A stretch of 64,000 nt of DNA, taken from positions 1,044,501 through 1,108,500 of the forward strand of contig NZ_CP026530.1 of NCBI RefSeq assembly GCF_004006315.1. The letters run 5' to 3'. A model generated the notes under the pieces. It saw nothing but the letters and a program-made list of their open reading frames with translations, was not told the DNA's origin and made no database searches. A program made the position numbers and the translations under genes. Position 1 is the first letter of the stretch, and each line of letters begins with the position of its first letter. The stretch is from Nautilia sp. PV-1. Its GTDB lineage: Bacteria > Campylobacterota > Campylobacteria > Campylobacterales > Nautiliaceae. Of the stretch, positions 1-8,753 are shown one piece after another.

Positions 1-300
1 ATTGTCAGGAGACACATATTCTTCAAAAATTTCATTTAAAAATTTGAGTTTTTCGTTATCTATTCCTTTGCTGGCTACGAGTATTTTTTTCTCAGAAAGA
101 TCAACTTTTTTTAAAAAATCTTTAATCGACTGAGCAGCAATAGCTATTAAAATATATTCATTTTCCAGCGCTTTGTCCAAATCAGCGAATCCTTCAATGT
201 TTCTTTTCGTCCTTGAGGTGATTACTGCATCAGGTACCATCTGTTTAATTGCATAATATAAAGCGCTCCCCCAGGCTCCCGCACCTATAACGGATATCAT
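1..300 (-). CDS. gpsA: Glycerol-3-phosphate dehydrogenase [NAD(P)+], N-terminal part
   Basis: This is the first 100 codons of a gene that runs off the left edge. The protein starts MISVIGAGAWGSALYYAI, a textbook NAD(P)-binding GxGxWG motif of GpsA, and continues with a Rossmann-type segment (YILIAIAAQ, KKILVASKGI) that matches the family. GpsA reduces dihydroxyacetone phosphate to sn-glycerol 3-phosphate in the cytoplasm for phospholipid synthesis. Its ATG overlaps the TGA of the upstream RCK gene by 4 bases (ATGA), so the two are probably translationally coupled. Only the cofactor-binding domain is visible here. Confidence 0.9.
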   Translation of the reverse strand, partial: MISVIGAGAWGSALYYAIKQMVPDAVITSRTKRNIEGFADLDKALENEYILIAIAAQSIKDFLKKVDLSEKKILVASKGIDNEKLKFLNEIFEEYVSPDN

Positions 301-995
301 ATCATACCTCCGTGTTGAAATAGTTCAAGATCATTTTTAAATCTTTCAATTTCTTCTACGTCTCCGACTACAACCAAAATATCGCCCTCGTCTATTTTAT
401 GGTTATAACCTTTTGTAACAAACTGTACGTTGTCTGAAAGCTCTTTGTCAACAATACCTATAATTAACAGATTGTATAACGAAGAAATATCTTTAAATAT
501 GTCTTTAATATATTTACCTTCTAAAAAAGAATTAGGAGGTATCACTATTTCAGCAAAAGAAAGCTTGTTGTCCTGAAAAATTATTTCTTCTATAACTTTC
601 AGGGTTAAAGGCTTTTTCAGTATAGTCATAATTCTGTTTGCCGTAACTTCGTAAGGATTTATCAGTTTGCTAACTCCTGCAAGTCTGTATTTGTATTCAT
701 TGTCTTTGTCTGCAACTTTCGCGATTATCTTTTTATCAGGAAACAGATCTCTTAACGTAAGACATAAAAACAGGTTTTTATCTTCATCATGAAGAACAGC
801 TATAGCTATATCAAACTCTTCTATTTTAGCAATTTCATCATCGTCAATATTGTGAAGCTTTACTACGTCGTAAAGCTTTTCCCTGGCTCTTGCTTCTTCT
901 TTTTCATCCAAAACCACAATAACGATATCTTTTTTATTTAAAAATCTCGCTACTCTTTCCCCAAAATCGTCAAATCCGAATATAGCTATTCTCAT
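297..995 (-). CDS. Stand-alone RCK (TrkA-N/TrkA-C) potassium channel regulatory protein
   Basis: A 232-residue soluble protein with an N-terminal Rossmann nucleotide-binding domain ([19 protein letters not shown], then an acidic strand end VVLDEKEE), followed by a TrkA-C-like ligand-binding half (about residues 140-225, ending GDILVVVGDVEEIERF). Such RCK/KTN domains assemble into octameric rings that gate K+ channels or Trk/Ktr transporters. It has no membrane segment. Its start overlaps by 4 bases the stop of the upstream K+ channel gene, which carries its own RCK domain, so this protein may contribute to that channel's gating ring; that partnership is inference. It could instead regulate a Trk/Ktr transporter elsewhere. 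Confidence 0.8.
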   Translation of the reverse strand: MRIAIFGFDDFGERVARFLNKKDIVIVVLDEKEEARAREKLYDVVKLHNIDDDEIAKIEEFDIAIAVLHDEDKNLFLCLTLRDLFPDKKIIAKVADKDNEYKYRLAGVSKLINPYEVTANRIMTILKKPLTLKVIEEIIFQDNKLSFAEIVIPPNSFLEGKYIKDIFKDISSLYNLLIIGIVDKELSDNVQFVTKGYNHKIDEGDILVVVGDVEEIERFKNDLELFQHGGMI

Positions 996-2587
996 ATACT
1001 ACTCTTTTCAATCTGATATTTAAAGTAATTCACACTCACACTGTAACCCATTACAACCAGAATATCGCCTTCTTCAAGTTTTAAATCAAAAGGAGGGTTA
1101 AAATAAAAATGGCCTTTTTCAATCTGCAAGGTCTCATTAAGAAGTGGAGACTCGTTCCTTTTTAATACCCCGAACAGAATAATTTTATACTTGTCAAAAT
1201 CAATTTCTCCTACAAGTTTACCGTCAAGAATAGAATCTTTAATAACGATAATTTCATCAATAATAGCATTTCTTCTTTCAGTTAAAATCGCATCAATCAC
1301 TTCAAAAGTAATAGGATTTCCTATATATTCCGCAGTCAGTAAAGCGGTAACGGTAGACGGAACCACTACGTGATTCGCTCCCGCTTTTTTTATTTTGCTT
1401 ACGTTTCTTTCGTCATTTGCCAGTGCAATAATTTCAGCTCCTTTGCTGTAAGCTTTTACACTTAATACGATAAATGAATTACTGATGTCGTTATTTGTAA
1501 GTACGAATATTTTTGATATTTTGCTGAAATCAAGCACCTGCAAAAATGTCTTTTGTGTAATATCGCCTTTTAATGTGATATACCCTTTATGGTTAGATTT
1601 TTCAACTCTGTCTTCATCCATATCCACCACAACAAAATCTATATTGTCTTTTTTAAATCTTTCTGCAAGAATTTCCGCTTCGTTAGAATATCCGCATATT
1701 AGATATACATCTTCCATATGTTTTATTTTTCTCAAAACCCTGTCCGCTTTAAGTTCATTCAGTTTTTCCGTAAAAGCGGAAGCTATAATTGATGTGGAGA
1801 ATGAGATAAATCCGATACCCACTACAATCAAAAACATGGTAAGAACTTTACCTTCCTGGGTAACCGGGGTAATATCTCCGTAACCGACGGTGGAAATGGT
1901 AATTAAAGACCAGTATATCGCATCGAATATTGTTTCGATTTTAGGATTTATGTGCGCTTCAAAAACATATATGACAGCACCGCCTATAAACGTTACGAAA
2001 CCTACAGCCAGCAATAATATTGTAAGTTCGAATTTTTTACTCGCTAAAACCTCTATAAACGTATTAATACTTCTCGTATATCTTAATATTTTAAATAGTC
2101 TGAAAATAACAAAAATTCTTAGTATTCTTAAACTTCTGAATCCTGGAAGATTTGCAAGAAAGTCTATAATTGCAAAAGGGGATTTAATATATTCCCATTT
2201 TTTCAAAAATGCTTTTTTTATTACGTTTTTAAGAGAAAACTCCCGTTCTAAAAAAGTGGATTCTTCATACTCTTCTATAATGATTTTATGCGTGTCGTTA
2301 TATACCCAAAGCCTTATAAGATATTCTATCGCAAATATAAAAGTTACAACGTAAAAGTCAAACTCTTCAACCCACGGATTAAGATCGTGCTTAATATCAT
2401 ATAAAAGTATGCCAACGCTTGTAATAACCAAAAAAAGCATAAAAAAATCAAAAAATTTCTTTGGCGTATAATCGTCATCGTTCATTAAACGCCTGAAAAA
2501 GCCTTTGATTTTTTTATATCTGGTATTACTGTCAATATAAAAAGCAAAAGCCACAAGGGCTTTTACAATGAATTCTTTCAATCTCAA
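992..2587 (-). CDS. Voltage-gated-type potassium channel with C-terminal RCK domain
   Basis: A 531-residue protein with an N-terminal six-helix ion channel domain and a cytoplasmic RCK domain. A voltage-sensor-like S4 lies at residues 151-172, with basic residues at nearly every third position (R151, R154, R157, R163, K166, R169, R172). The selectivity filter TVGYGD is at 233-238, followed by the pore-lining helix. A Rossmann RCK domain begins near residue 293 ([18 protein letters not shown]), and a TrkA-C-like region closes the protein. The product should be an inner-membrane K+ channel. It overlaps gatB upstream and a stand-alone RCK gene downstream, each by 4 bases. Confidence 0.88.
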   Translation of the reverse strand: MRLKEFIVKALVAFAFYIDSNTRYKKIKGFFRRLMNDDDYTPKKFFDFFMLFLVITSVGILLYDIKHDLNPWVEEFDFYVVTFIFAIEYLIRLWVYNDTHKIIIEEYEESTFLEREFSLKNVIKKAFLKKWEYIKSPFAIIDFLANLPGFRSLRILRIFVIFRLFKILRYTRSINTFIEVLASKKFELTILLLAVGFVTFIGGAVIYVFEAHINPKIETIFDAIYWSLITISTVGYGDITPVTQEGKVLTMFLIVVGIGFISFSTSIIASAFTEKLNELKADRVLRKIKHMEDVYLICGYSNEAEILAERFKKDNIDFVVVDMDEDRVEKSNHKGYITLKGDITQKTFLQVLDFSKISKIFVLTNNDISNSFIVLSVKAYSKGAEIIALANDERNVSKIKKAGANHVVVPSTVTALLTAEYIGNPITFEVIDAILTERRNAIIDEIIVIKDSILDGKLVGEIDFDKYKIILFGVLKRNESPLLNETLQIEKGHFYFNPPFDLKLEEGDILVVMGYSVSVNYFKYQIEKSSI

Positions 2588-4011
2588 GACAGCTTGCTTT
2601 TAAGTATTTTATTTACAACTTGAGGATTTGCTTTTCCGCGGCTCGCTTTCATAACCTGTCCGACAAAGAAACCGAACAGTTTGTCTTTACCTGCTTTATA
2701 TTCAGCAACTTTATCTTCATTTGCCGCCAAAATTTCATCAACCATTTTTTCTATGGCGCTTTCGTCGCTTACCTGTTTCAATCCGAGTTTATCTATTGCG
2801 ACATCAACTTCTATTTCTTCTTCCATTAATAAATCAAGCACTTTTTTACCTCCTGCGCCGCTTATGGTGTTATCTTTAATTCTTAATATAAGTTTTGCTA
2901 ATTTTTCACTGCTTACAGGAGAATTTTCTATTGCATATCCGGCTTTATTCAGTCTTCCTAAAAGCTCGACTGCCAGCCAGTTGTTAGCCATAACAGGTTC
3001 ACATCCTCTTTCAACAAGATCTTCAAAATATGCAGCAAGTTCAGGTTCTGACGTCAGAACTCCTGCATCATATTCTTTTAGACCGAATTCTTTCATGTAT
3101 CTTTCTTTTTTCTCATCCGGAAGTTCCGGTATTTTCACATCAAAAAACTCATCCGGAACAACAAGAGGCAGTAAGTCAGGATCCGGAAAATATCTGTAAT
3201 CTGCAGACTCTTCTTTTCCTCTCATACTTCTTGTTTCGCCCGTTTTAGAATCAAACAGTCTGGTTTCCTGTACTACTTCATCTTCGTATTCGTCATATTC
3301 ATACGCCTCAATATGTCTTTCAATTTCATACTCTATTGCCTGTTTGATAAATCTGAATGAGTTGATGTTTTTAATTTCAACTCTTGTACCGAACTCTTTT
3401 TGGCCTTTAGGTCTTACAGATACGTTGGCATCACATCTGAATGAGCCTTCCTGCATATTCGCATCACTGATTCCAAGGTATTTGACAATAGCGTGAAGTT
3501 TTTTAAGATAAGCAATAGCTTCATCGCTGCTTCTCATATCCGGTTCGCTGACTATTTCAAGAAGCGGCGTCCCGGCTCTGTTTAAATCAACTTTACTTAC
3601 ATCGCCGTCATGTATGTTTTTACCGGCGTCTTCTTCAAGGTGCGCTCTTGTAATACCTATTTCTTTCGTTTCACCGTTAACTTCTATGGTTAAACTTCCT
3701 TTACCTACGATAGGAATCTCAAACTGGCTTATCTGGTATCCTTTTGGAAGGTCTGGATAAAAATAGTTTTTTCTTGCAAAAATAGATTTTTTATTAATTT
3801 CGGCATTTACCGCTTTTCCAAACATTACGGCTTTTCTGACAGCCTCTTTATTTAATACAGGAAGAGCTCCCGGCAGTCCCAAACACGTCGGACACGTATT
3901 GGTATTAGGCGTATCTCCGAAACTGGTGGCACAGTTACAGAAAATCTTTGTTTTAGTATTTAACTGAACGTGAACTTCAAGACCTATTACAACTTCATAA
4001 TTTTTGCTCAT
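2584..4011 (-). CDS. gatB: Aspartyl/glutamyl-tRNA(Asn/Gln) amidotransferase subunit B
   Basis: A 475-residue protein of normal GatB length. It shows the GLEVHVQL start of the kinase domain (10-17), the CNC...CPTC zinc-type cysteines (C25, C27, C40, C43), the HLEEDAGK segment and a C-terminal helical tail domain ending [12 protein letters not shown]. GatB phosphorylates and transamidates Glu-tRNA(Gln)/Asp-tRNA(Asn) within GatCAB; organisms of this class usually lack glutaminyl-tRNA synthetase. gatC lies far away at 55.1 kb in this window, and gatA is not present, so the three subunits are unlinked. The intergenic gap to ilvA (4012-4071) holds a low-complexity repeat. Confidence 0.96.
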   Translation of the reverse strand: MSKNYEVVIGLEVHVQLNTKTKIFCNCATSFGDTPNTNTCPTCLGLPGALPVLNKEAVRKAVMFGKAVNAEINKKSIFARKNYFYPDLPKGYQISQFEIPIVGKGSLTIEVNGETKEIGITRAHLEEDAGKNIHDGDVSKVDLNRAGTPLLEIVSEPDMRSSDEAIAYLKKLHAIVKYLGISDANMQEGSFRCDANVSVRPKGQKEFGTRVEIKNINSFRFIKQAIEYEIERHIEAYEYDEYEDEVVQETRLFDSKTGETRSMRGKEESADYRYFPDPDLLPLVVPDEFFDVKIPELPDEKKERYMKEFGLKEYDAGVLTSEPELAAYFEDLVERGCEPVMANNWLAVELLGRLNKAGYAIENSPVSSEKLAKLILRIKDNTISGAGGKKVLDLLMEEEIEVDVAIDKLGLKQVSDESAIEKMVDEILAANEDKVAEYKAGKDKLFGFFVGQVMKASRGKANPQVVNKILKSKLS

Positions 4012-4031
4012 TAATTCTCCTTATTTTTATA

Positions 4032-4080
4032 TTTCATTAACCCTTCTCAACTTCACTACTAACCTACTTACCTACTCCAC
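4032..4080. repeat. Low-complexity CTAACCT/CTTCACT-type repeat
   Basis: The gatB-ilvA gap is filled by a pyrimidine/A-rich string made of variations on CTTCACTACTAACCTACTTACC. It resembles the larger element at 40563-40716 and part of the insert in priA (43738-43790). It also provides the TAG stop codon of ilvA. I see no protein or RNA gene in it. Confidence 0.5.
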
Positions 4081-5280
4081 TACAAATTTATAACCGTTTT
4101 TATGAAGGGCTCTTTTAATAGCCTCCTGATGCTCAAGACCTCTTGTTTCAAGAGCTATTGTCACGTTTGCATCTCCGATAGCAAGATTAAGATCCGTTCT
4201 GTCATAACCTATTTGCACTATATTCGCTTTTTCAGCCGCAAGTATTTCAGTCAGTCTTTGAAGAGCTCCCGGTTTATCAACCAGTCTGATAATCAGTTTC
4301 ATTTTCCTGTGTGATTTTAACAAACCTTTTTCTATAATCAGATTAATCATTGTCACATCGATATTACCGCCGCTCAGCACAACTCCTACTTTTTTAGGAG
4401 CTGTAAATTTAATCTTATGATGCAGTAAAGCCGCTACTCCCACAGCTCCTGCGCCTTCTACGACAACTTTTTGTCTTTCCATTAAAAACAGAATCGCATT
4501 TGCGATTTCTTCATCATCAACCTCAACAATGTCATCAACCACTTCTTTTACAAGTTTAAACATTTTAGGATTGGTATCCCTTACCGCTATACCGTCAGCA
4601 ATCGTTTTCACAAAAGTGGTGTCCTGAACGCTTCCGCTTAAGAAGCTCAGTCTCATAGCCGGCGCACCCTCCGCGGTAACTCCGATAACTTTTATATGGG
4701 GATTGATCTGTTTTACCGCGCTTGCAATTCCGCTGATTAAACCGCCTCCTCCTATAGGAACGATAATATAATCAAGCTCAGGCACCTGTTCCAGCATTTC
4801 TATTCCGATTGTTCCCTGTCCTGCAATAACTTTATCGTCTGCAAAAGGATGAATAAACTCAAACCCTTTTTTTTCGGCCAGTTTTACCGCATACTCATAA
4901 GCTTCGTCATAATTATTACCTGCAAGTACGACTTCTCCTCCGAATTCTTTAACGCCCGTTACTTTTGTAAGCGGCGTAGCTTCAGGCATTACGATTATAG
5001 CCGGCACGTTAAAATAATTAGCACTGAAAGCAACACCCTGCGCATGATTTCCGGCACTTGCGGCAATAACGCCTTTTTTTCTTTTTTCTTCCGGAATAGA
5101 AGCTATTTTATTAAAAGCCCCTCTTAATTTAAAAGCCCCGGTAATCTGTAAGTTCTCTTTTTTAAGGTATATTTCGTTTCCGACTTTTTGCGAAAGTATA
5201 GGAGCATACGCAAAAGGTGTTTTATAAACTACTTTTTTTATTCTTTTGTGAGCCTGTTTTATTTCTTCAAAAGGTATCAT
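4072..5280 (-). CDS. ilvA: Threonine ammonia-lyase (threonine dehydratase) with ACT domain
   Basis: A 402-residue PLP enzyme that deaminates threonine to 2-oxobutanoate, the first step toward isoleucine. The PLP lysine is K51 in GAFKLRGAFN, and the phosphate-binding glycine loop IVPIGGGGLISG lies in the second domain. The C-terminal 75 residues form a single ACT-like domain (MKLIIRLVDKPGALQRLTEI), the short form of the enzyme; biosynthetic E. coli IlvA has two ACT-like domains. It overlaps the upstream CoA-binding protein gene by 4 bases. A catabolic TdcB-like role is possible, but ilvC in this window supports a biosynthetic one. Confidence 0.93.
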   Translation of the reverse strand: MIPFEEIKQAHKRIKKVVYKTPFAYAPILSQKVGNEIYLKKENLQITGAFKLRGAFNKIASIPEEKRKKGVIAASAGNHAQGVAFSANYFNVPAIIVMPEATPLTKVTGVKEFGGEVVLAGNNYDEAYEYAVKLAEKKGFEFIHPFADDKVIAGQGTIGIEMLEQVPELDYIIVPIGGGGLISGIASAVKQINPHIKVIGVTAEGAPAMRLSFLSGSVQDTTFVKTIADGIAVRDTNPKMFKLVKEVVDDIVEVDDEEIANAILFLMERQKVVVEGAGAVGVAALLHHKIKFTAPKKVGVVLSGGNIDVTMINLIIEKGLLKSHRKMKLIIRLVDKPGALQRLTEILAAEKANIVQIGYDRTDLNLAIGDANVTIALETRGLEHQEAIKRALHKNGYKFVVE

Positions 5281-5723
5281 AACAATCCTTCTTTCTTACA
5301 TCTGATATGATCAACCATTATACATCTGTCCTCAACATAAAACACACCGGCTTCTTCGGCGATTTCTTTAGATTTCTCATTTACAACGCCTTCTTGAAGA
5401 AAAACACATTTTATTCCCGGCAGCTTTACCGCTTTTTCCACAATAGGAGGCGTATCTTCCCCTTTACGGAAAATATCTACAATATCTACTTCAAAATCAA
5501 TTTCATCAAGACTTCTGTAAACCTTTTCACCTAAAATTTCTTCTTCTCTCGGATAAACAGGAATTATTTTATAACCGTTCTCCTGCATATATTTTGCAAC
5601 CTGATTAGATGCTCTGTGTTCTTTTGGAGAGAGCCCTACCACAACTATCGTTTTCGCGTTTTTTAAGACTTCGCATAAATTTTTATCGCTTTTTTTGGCG
5701 CTTGGAAGCTCACAGGCATTCAT
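5277..5723 (-). CDS. CoA-binding domain protein (YccU family)
   Basis: A 148-residue single-domain Rossmann protein. The motif VVVGLSPKEHRASNQVAKYM and the following KIIPVYPREEEILGEKVYRS match the CoA-binding domain seen in succinyl-CoA ligase alpha and in stand-alone YccU proteins, whose cellular function is not established. The C-terminal CIMVDHIR motif is typical of this small family. It heads the minus-strand run ilvA-gatB and faces the HU gene, so a promoter for this operon should lie in 5724-5760. Confidence 0.85.
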   Translation of the reverse strand: MNACELPSAKKSDKNLCEVLKNAKTIVVVGLSPKEHRASNQVAKYMQENGYKIIPVYPREEEILGEKVYRSLDEIDFEVDIVDIFRKGEDTPPIVEKAVKLPGIKCVFLQEGVVNEKSKEIAEEAGVFYVEDRCIMVDHIRCKKEGLL

Positions 5724-5769
5724 TTTGTACCTTTTTTAACAAAATTATAGCAAAAAATGCCCAAAACAC

Positions 5770-5799
5770 TTGATTTTTGGTAAAAAAAAAGAGTAAAAT
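5770..5799 (+). promoter_or_regulatory. Sigma-70-type promoter of the HU gene
   Basis: TTGATT (5770-5775) and TAAAAT (5794-5799) are separated by 18 bases, upstream of a strong ribosome-binding site AAGGAGG (5818-5824) and the ATG at 5829. Confidence 0.6.
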
Positions 5800-5828
5800 T
5801 TTTTGTACCCAACTAAAAAGGAGGAAAA

Positions 5829-6104
5829 ATGAAAAAGTCAGAATTAATCGCAGCGGTAGCAGAAAAGTCAGGTCTTAGCAAAAAAGATGTAAACGCAGTT
5901 ATAGATGCTACTATCGAAGCAATGGAAGAAGCTCTAAAAGCAGGTAAAAAAGTTAGTTTTATCGGATTCGGAAGTTTTGAAGTTGTAACAAGAGCTCCAA
6001 GAGTAGCTAGAGTTCCTGGTACTAACAGAGAAGTTAAAATCCCTGAAACTAAATCTGTAAAATTCAAAGTTGGTAAAAAATTAAAAGAACTTTTAAATAA
6101 ATAA
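5829..6104 (+). CDS. hup: HU-family nucleoid DNA-binding protein
   Basis: A 91-residue protein of exact HU size: the N-terminal helix pair (MKKSELIAAVAEKSGLSKKD) is followed by the saddle and flexible arm IGFGSFEVVTRAPRVARV, with the conserved arm tip PGTN and a C-terminal KVGKKLKELLNK. HU dimers bend and compact DNA and aid replication and repair. A near-perfect AAGGAGG site 4 bases before the ATG and a clear promoter suggest high expression, and a terminator directly follows, so it is probably monocistronic. Confidence 0.96.
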   Translation: MKKSELIAAVAEKSGLSKKDVNAVIDATIEAMEEALKAGKKVSFIGFGSFEVVTRAPRVARVPGTNREVKIPETKSVKFKVGKKLKELLNK

Positions 6105-6120
6105 GTTCTTTTTTTCTTTT
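6083..6120 (+). terminator. Intrinsic terminator of the HU gene
   Basis: Perfect 10-bp inverted repeat AAAAGAACTT (6083-6092) / AAGTTCTTTT (6103-6112) with a 10-base loop, followed by a T-rich tract. The left arm lies within the last codons of the HU gene. Confidence 0.75.
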
Positions 6121-6174
6121 TTATTTAATCATTTAACTTTCTTAATATAAAATCAAAAATCTTTTTATCAGTTC

Positions 6175-6203
6175 TTGAATTTTAAATAAATTATCGATAT
6201 AAT
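6175..6203 (+). promoter_or_regulatory. Promoter of tRNA-Leu
   Basis: TTGAAT (6175-6180) and TATAAT (6198-6203) lie 17 bases apart, 10 bases before the first tRNA base. Confidence 0.7.
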
Positions 6204-6213
6204 TTCAATCCTT

Positions 6214-6299
6214 GCCGGCGTGGCGGAACTGGTAGACGCGTCGGACTCAAAATCCGATGGGCTCTGCCCATGTGGGTTCGAGTCCCACCGCCGGTACCA
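6214..6299 (+). tRNA. tRNA-Leu (anticodon CAA)
   Basis: An 86-base class II tRNA including an encoded CCA (6297-6299). The anticodon stem TCGGA/TCCGA encloses the loop CTCAAAA, giving anticodon CAA, which reads UUG. A long variable arm (GGGCTCTGCCC) and the T loop TTCGAGT are present. The acceptor arms GCCGGCG (6214-6220) and CGCCGGT (6289-6295) pair except that position 1-72 is a G-U wobble instead of the usual G-C. The discriminator base is A, as expected for leucine. Confidence 0.97.
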
Positions 6300-6313
6300 T
6301 TACTTATTTAATT

Positions 6314-8251
6314 TTAACCCTGTTTTAAAAAATTGTTAATTTCTTCATCCCTACCGAATGTTTTTATGTATTTCTCAATTGCGTTTTTGTCTTTAGAGTG
6401 TTTAATATAATTCAAGTATGCGCTTTTAATCATACTTGTTATTCTGGGTTTTTTCGTTTTTATATATTCATACTCTTTTAATTCCTCTAAAGCTGATTTT
6501 ATTTTGCCTTTAAACGCTTCTCTTTCAGCGTTAAGAAGTTTTTTTTGCCATTTTTCTTCATAAACTCTGTAAACCTTTAATTTTTTCAAAAAAGGATATT
6601 TTTCTGCCAGTTCAAATGCCCTGTTTTTATCTTCGTTAAACAGTCTTAAAAACTCGAGCGATACCTGTGCCTTGTTTAGAAGTTCCTTTGCTTTTAATTC
6701 ATAACCTTCAATATCTTCCAATACGGTGCATATTTTTAAAACATATTTAAATTTTTCTTCCTCCAGGGCTTTAACAGCTATATTGTAAAGTTTTTCACCG
6801 TATTCGATTACCGATTTATATTCTTTGGTATCTTTAAGCTCCGGATGTTCTTTTATTATTGCAAAGAATCCTTTAAAATCTTTATTGGCTATTTTTTCTT
6901 TTAACAGTCTGAAAAGACCGGCTTCTTTAAGCAGCAGATTAATGAGTTTCAGTTTCTGAGGAACGGGAATAAAATCTATTAGTATTTCTTTCGCTTCCGA
7001 CACTCTACCTTCTGATGCAAGCTGCTTTGCCTTTTCGAACCTTTCTTCCCACTCTTTTTCAGCAAGCATGTAATATTTCGTATTTTTTAACATTTCAAAC
7101 TGATTTGCAAGCTGATAAAACAGTGCAAAATTTCTGTTTTCAAACGCTTTTACAAATTTTAGTATGTTTTCATAATGAGTAATTATTTTATTTATTTCTT
7201 CTCTTTTTTGAAGTACGGCACTAAAAGGCTTCAACAGCTCAAGGGCTTTTTGTTTCATACCTTCTTCATAATATTTCATAGCTTTTTTAATAGTTGCTAT
7301 ATACAGTTTTTCAAGTTTTTCATATGCTTTGGTTTTCTTCAAAAAAGGATTTAAAGCTATCATTTCATATGCTTTTTTATAATTTTCGGATAAAACGGTG
7401 TCTAAAAGCTCTTTTTCGTCGGTTAAACATACTTCTTCGAGAATATTTCTCGAAACCAGATACATTCTGTCTTTATATACAACAATTTTTTGAGAATCGG
7501 TTTCAAAAAAAGAATCATTGACAAGGACTTCGTTTTTCAAATCATATAAAACAACCTTTGAATCGGTAAGAACAAAAATATAATTATCATAAAGCGCAAA
7601 ATCTCTGAACTTTTTATATAAATCAACTCTGTCGGTATCGTCACAGGTATCCCTGTCCCATTTTATAACGTCAGAAAACTCCGAAGCGCTTATCAGATAA
7701 TTTTTATTTTCGATTTTCAGAGCTTTTTTAAGATGTAAAAATCTGACAGTTTTGCGTAAAGACGAACTGTCGACAAACAAAACGGCTTTATCATAGCCCG
7801 TTGCGTAAATTTTATCTTCTCCGAACGCAATATCGCTTATAAAATCTTTATGCTTTGCTATTTTAGACACCATTTTTAAAAGTTCAATAGAATAAAGATA
7901 AATTTTACCGTCTATTCCTCCGCTTGCAAAATAATTTTGTCCTATTTCAACAGATAAAACGTCTCCTTTATGCCATTCGAATTTACCGAGAAGTTTTTTT
8001 TCTTTTATGTTCCAAAAGGTAAGAGGATATCCGCTTACGGAAAGCAAAAGATAATTAAACTCCTCATCACACGAAACTGTATTCTCTTCGGGTCTGTTTT
8101 CGGGAAGCTTTATTTTAAATCCGTTAATAAGTTTAAATGAAGAGTCGTAAACGTAAACCCTGTTTTCCTTATCGACTATCAAAGCTCCGTTATTGTTAAT
8201 TTTAATATAAGAAATTGTGCTTTTAAATTCTTTAACTTTTTTTCTTTCCAT
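6314..8251 (-). CDS. Beta-propeller (WD40-like) protein with four 84-residue helical repeats
   Basis: A 645-residue cytoplasmic-looking protein with no signal peptide or membrane segment. Residues 1-280 have WD40/propeller blades, clearest at 94-122 (HKGDVLSVEIG...FASGGIDGKIYLYS) and 134-162 (HKDFISDIAFG...YATGYDKAVLFV). Residues 290-645 are helical and built of four tandem units whose anchor motif recurs at 301 (NPFLKKTKAY), 385 (FEMLKNTKYY), 469 (HPELKDTKEY) and 552 (YPFLKKLKVY), a spacing of 84, 84 and 83. Each anchor is followed by an aromatic/basic helix and a TPR-like GxxxxALExLK helix. I do not recognise a named family beyond the propeller, and its function is unknown. It overlaps msrA by 20 bases, so it is probably cotranscribed with dxs-msrA. 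Confidence 0.75.
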   Translation of the reverse strand: MERKKVKEFKSTISYIKINNNGALIVDKENRVYVYDSSFKLINGFKIKLPENRPEENTVSCDEEFNYLLLSVSGYPLTFWNIKEKKLLGKFEWHKGDVLSVEIGQNYFASGGIDGKIYLYSIELLKMVSKIAKHKDFISDIAFGEDKIYATGYDKAVLFVDSSSLRKTVRFLHLKKALKIENKNYLISASEFSDVIKWDRDTCDDTDRVDLYKKFRDFALYDNYIFVLTDSKVVLYDLKNEVLVNDSFFETDSQKIVVYKDRMYLVSRNILEEVCLTDEKELLDTVLSENYKKAYEMIALNPFLKKTKAYEKLEKLYIATIKKAMKYYEEGMKQKALELLKPFSAVLQKREEINKIITHYENILKFVKAFENRNFALFYQLANQFEMLKNTKYYMLAEKEWEERFEKAKQLASEGRVSEAKEILIDFIPVPQKLKLINLLLKEAGLFRLLKEKIANKDFKGFFAIIKEHPELKDTKEYKSVIEYGEKLYNIAVKALEEEKFKYVLKICTVLEDIEGYELKAKELLNKAQVSLEFLRLFNEDKNRAFELAEKYPFLKKLKVYRVYEEKWQKKLLNAEREAFKGKIKSALEELKEYEYIKTKKPRITSMIKSAYLNYIKHSKDKNAIEKYIKTFGRDEEINNFLKQG

Positions 8252-8753
8252 TTTCCATCTTTAAAAATTTTTCAACCTTAGGCGCCACTACATACACACA
8301 ATAAGGCTGTTCCGGATTTTTCTGGAAATAATTCTGATGATATTCTTCCGCAGGATAAAATTTGTCAAGTTTTTTAATTTCCGTTATAGGATTTATTCCT
8401 TCGGATCTTAACTCTTTTGTTTTTTTCAAAGCTTTTTGTTTTTGTTCATCGTTTAAATACAGAATAACCGAACGGTACTGTGTACCGACATCGTTTCCCT
8501 GGCGGTTTAACTGGGTAGGATCGTGTATGTTAAAAAATATATCTAAAAGGTATTCGTAATCAACTTTATTTTCATCATAATCTATTTCAACAACTTCCGC
8601 ATGCCCGGTAACACCGGTACAGACTTGTTCATAGTTTGGATCAGGACGTCTGCCGCCCGCATATCCGGCTGTTACATTTCTAATGCCTTCTACCTGTCTG
8701 AAAACTGCGTCAAGACACCAGAAACATCCTCCTCCTAGTACTGCTTTAGCCAT
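8232..8753 (-). CDS. msrA: Peptide-methionine (S)-S-oxide reductase MsrA
   Basis: A 173-residue MsrA. The catalytic motif GGGCFWC places the active-site cysteine at C10 with C13 beside it; the AGYAGG, GHAEVVEIDYD and HDPTQLNRQGNDVGTQYRS blocks are all conserved. The enzyme repairs methionine-S-sulfoxide with thioredoxin; a zinc-ribbon thioredoxin is encoded at 52.4 kb. It overlaps dxs by 8 bases at its start and the propeller gene by 20 bases at its end. No MsrB domain is fused. Confidence 0.96.
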   Translation of the reverse strand: MAKAVLGGGCFWCLDAVFRQVEGIRNVTAGYAGGRRPDPNYEQVCTGVTGHAEVVEIDYDENKVDYEYLLDIFFNIHDPTQLNRQGNDVGTQYRSVILYLNDEQKQKALKKTKELRSEGINPITEIKKLDKFYPAEEYHQNYFQKNPEQPYCVYVVAPKVEKFLKMENGKKKS

